Part shown: piece by piece, positions 62,526-64,000 of the stretch | Layout: each line of letters starts with the position of its first letter | Numbering within the stretch: position 1 is the stretch's first letter | Assembly: GCA_001767525.1 (NCBI GenBank) | Contig: MELF01000045.1 | Coordinates: 145,073-209,072 of the forward strand | Direction of reading: 5' to 3' | Length of the DNA: 64,000 nucleotides | Origin: Acidobacteria bacterium RIFCSPLOWO2_12_FULL_68_19 | Lineage (GTDB): Bacteria > Acidobacteriota > Vicinamibacteria > Vicinamibacterales > UBA2999 | Made by a program: the position numbers and the translations under genes | Notes under the pieces: model-generated | What the model was told of the DNA's origin: nothing | The model's database searches: none | Seen by the model: the letters and a program-made list of their open reading frames with translations, nothing else

Positions 62526-63062
62526 GTGACCTACCTGCTGCACGTCGACGACGCGACTCCGACTCCGCCTCTGCCCGCCGGCGGCACGACGGCGACGCTG
62601 TTGGCGCTCCTGCAGGCGCCGGGCACGCCGGCGGCCGAGCACGCGCTTCGCGTGGCCCACCTGGCGGTCAGGCTGGCCCGGACGCTCGACATCGACGAGG
62701 GGGCTGTCGTGCAGATTGAGCATGGCGCGCTGCTCTCGGCCGTGGCCCGGCTCGACCTCTACGCGCTGGCGCGGCGTGTGCCGCAGTTGCACGGGGCGGC
62801 GGCGATTGCCGTGGCATCGCAGGAACGCATCGACGGCACCGGGTTCCCGCTGGGGCTCGCGGGCGAACGGATTCCACCGGGCGCGCGCATCGTGGCGGTG
62901 GCGAGCGCGTACGAGGAGCTGGTGTCGAATGGCGGCCTCACGCCCGCCGAGGCTCTCACGGTTCTGTGCGGCGCCCGGGCACGCGAGTTCGATCCGGCGG
63001 TGCTCGGCGCGCTGCGGCGGCAGTTTCGCCCCGAGGTCTCCGGTCTGTGGCCCGCGGCCTAG
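62526..63062 (+). CDS. degenerate HD-GYP-like protein
   Basis: This 178-residue protein aligns with the HD-GYP fold: HALRVAHLAVRLARTLDI, then IEHGALLSAVARLDLYALAR, then VASQERIDGTGFPLGLAGER and IPPGARIVAVASAYEELVSN. The metal-binding HD pair of the HDIGK motif is replaced by SAVARLD and the HHE of the second motif by ASQE, while the GYP-like turn survives as GFP. It is therefore probably not an active c-di-GMP phosphodiesterase and may act as a binding or scaffold domain. GTG 62526 follows AAGGAGG. The next gene has a receiver joined to the same kind of domain. Confidence 0.75.
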   Translation: MTYLLHVDDATPTPPLPAGGTTATLLALLQAPGTPAAEHALRVAHLAVRLARTLDIDEGAVVQIEHGALLSAVARLDLYALARRVPQLHGAAAIAVASQERIDGTGFPLGLAGERIPPGARIVAVASAYEELVSNGGLTPAEALTVLCGARAREFDPAVLGALRRQFRPEVSGLWPAA

Positions 63063-63290
63063 GAGATTCACGAACGCGCGTCGTTCACACTGCTGGTTTC
63101 ACCCTTCTCCGTTCGTGTTCCGGTTCGGTGCTGCCGTTCGTCGTTCCCCGTCGAGCCGGTTCGAGGGGTTCCGGCGAGGACGAGCCAGAGACCTCCGACC
63201 AGTGAACTGCGAAGGGAACGTGAACACGAACCGAGCACCGAGCACCGAGAAGCGTGAACGACTGATTCATGAATAGTGCGGGCGAGTGGT
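63063..63290. repeat. long-hairpin element, copy 6
   Basis: Left end GATTCACGAACGCGCGTCGT and right end GAAGCGTGAACGACTGATTC, with inner TTCGTGTTCCGGTTCGG and GTGAACACGAACCGAG arms. The middle (CGAGCCGGTTCGAGGGG) differs from the other copies. It separates the two degenerate HD-GYP genes. Confidence 0.8.
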
Positions 63291-63299
63291 GGAGGAGCC

Positions 63300-64000
63300 G
63301 TGAGTGACGTCTTGATCGTGGAGGACCAGGCGCCGATCGTGCGCCTATTGAAGACCTGGGTGGAGGATGAAGGCGAGTGCGTCCTCGCGGCCGAGAGCGC
63401 CGAGCAGGCGCTCGTGCTCGCCGCCGAGCGGCCGCCGGCCGCCGCCCTGTGCGACATCAACCTGCCGGGAGGCCGCGACGGATTCTGGCTGGTGGAGCAA
63501 CTGCACCGGCTGTCGCCGGCGACGGCGGCGGTGATGACGACCGGGCTGCAGCGAACCGACGCCGCCATCGCCGGCCTGTACCGGGGGGCGGTGGACTACG
63601 TGCTCAAGCCGTATACGCGCGACCGGCTCGTCGGCGCGCTGCGGCGCGCGCTCGCCGAGCACGCGGCGCGGAAAGCGGGGCAGGCCGCCGCGGCCGAGGG
63701 GGCGCGCGGCTGCCCGGCCGGGGCGACCTCGGCGCTGCTGGCGGTGCTGCAGGCGCAGGGCGGCGGGGCGCTCGCCCTTGCCGAACGCGTGGCCGGGCGC
63801 GCCGGGCAACTGGCGGCCTCGCTCGGACTCGGCGAGCAGGAGGTGACGTGCATCGAGCACGCGGCGCTCCTGCGTGAGGTGGACCGGCTCGACGTGCACC
63901 TGCTCGCGCGGCGGGTGCCGCTTGTCGGCGCCGCCAACGCGATTGCCGTGGCGGTGCAGGAACGGTTCGACGGCGCCGGCTTTCCGCTGGGTCTGCGGGG
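63300..64000 (+). CDS. response regulator with degenerate HD-GYP-like domain (partial, runs off right edge)
   Basis: About 233 residues are visible. The N-terminal receiver begins VSDVLIVEDQAPIVRLLKTW, with the acceptor in LCDINLPGGRDG and Lys in YVLKPYTRDRL. From residue 145 it has the same degenerate HD-GYP-like domain as the preceding protein: IEHAALLREVDRLDVHLLAR and VAVQERFDGAGFPLGLRG, with the HD and HH residues again absent. The GTG start is preceded by GGAGGAG. It would be a phospho-controlled partner in the kinase cluster; the missing catalytic residues argue against phosphodiesterase activity. The end of the gene is outside the window. Confidence 0.8.
   Translation, partial: MSDVLIVEDQAPIVRLLKTWVEDEGECVLAAESAEQALVLAAERPPAAALCDINLPGGRDGFWLVEQLHRLSPATAAVMTTGLQRTDAAIAGLYRGAVDYVLKPYTRDRLVGALRRALAEHAARKAGQAAAAEGARGCPAGATSALLAVLQAQGGGALALAERVAGRAGQLAASLGLGEQEVTCIEHAALLREVDRLDVHLLARRVPLVGAANAIAVAVQERFDGAGFPLGLR

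Overview
The window is about 64 kb of very GC-rich, densely packed bacterial DNA with long single-strand operons, GTG starts, many 4-nt ATGA/GTGA overlaps and no visible rRNA or tRNA gene. The housekeeping block (trpS, scpA, scpB, RluB-type pseudouridine synthase, cmk, rpsA, HU, HIT), paired DUF4136 lipoproteins, a TonB receptor, a truncated MshEN-receiver protein and abundant multiheme cytochromes suggest an Acidobacteriota-like soil or sediment bacterium (perhaps Vicinamibacteria). This is an inference from gene content; no marker gene proves it.

Region 1 (1-9.9 kb, minus strand) is one tightly coupled respiratory operon: a GltD-like FAD/Fe-S oxidoreductase, a Rieske protein, a split cytochrome b, a heptaheme cytochrome c, then a Tat-exported molybdopterin catalytic subunit and its Fe-S beta subunit of the nitrite oxidoreductase/nitrate reductase (Nxr/Nar, type II DMSO reductase) class. 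The beta subunit is cut by the left edge. Region 2 (10-24.8 kb) is a stress and low-energy island: a Clp-type AAA+ ATPase, DUF4136 lipoproteins, four universal stress proteins, a helix-hairpin-helix protein, a triple-BON protein, a BCAM0308-like zinc-ribbon protein, a TetR regulator, and two similar NtrC-family sigma-54 activators flanking one PAS sensor kinase. Region 3 (24.9-36.6 kb) is a second electron-transport island: an octaheme cytochrome, a full-length cytochrome b and a Rieske protein on the minus strand. Divergent from these are two small cytochromes c, an 11-heme cytochrome, a membrane cytochrome b and an MtrA/MtrB-type porin-cytochrome conduit, followed by a NapC-like hexaheme protein and another cytochrome c. 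About 45 c-type heme sites are encoded between 4.3 and 36.6 kb.

Region 4 (36.6-49.5 kb) is mostly housekeeping: OxyR-like regulator, polysaccharide export protein, M50 protease, trpS, scpAB, RluB, hydrolase, cmk, DUF6335, rpsA, HU, HIT. Region 5 (49.5-54.1 kb) is repeat-rich and holds a PIN toxin-antitoxin pair, a canonical NtrC regulator and an AAA_14/DUF4143 ATPase bracketed by composite repeats. Region 6 (54-64 kb) is a signalling block: MshEN-receiver, TonB receptor, YfiR, two large histidine kinases and two proteins with HD-GYP-like domains that have lost their metal-binding residues.

The main discovery is regulatory. Nine sigma-54 type -24/-12 promoters (GG-N10-GC) sit directly upstream of genes in regions 1-3. 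Most are accompanied about 80-140 bp upstream (range about 50-190) by two copies of a GGRAWWTTYCC-like element, usually 17-22 bp apart. This links the Nxr operon, the Clp ATPase, the Usp operons, the BCAM0308-like operon and the MtrAB cluster into one apparent sigma-54 regulon. The two NtrC-like activators at 18.5 and 21.4 kb are the obvious candidates to control it. A second pattern is a dispersed family of long hairpin elements in intergenic space, one of which supplies the start codon of scpB.
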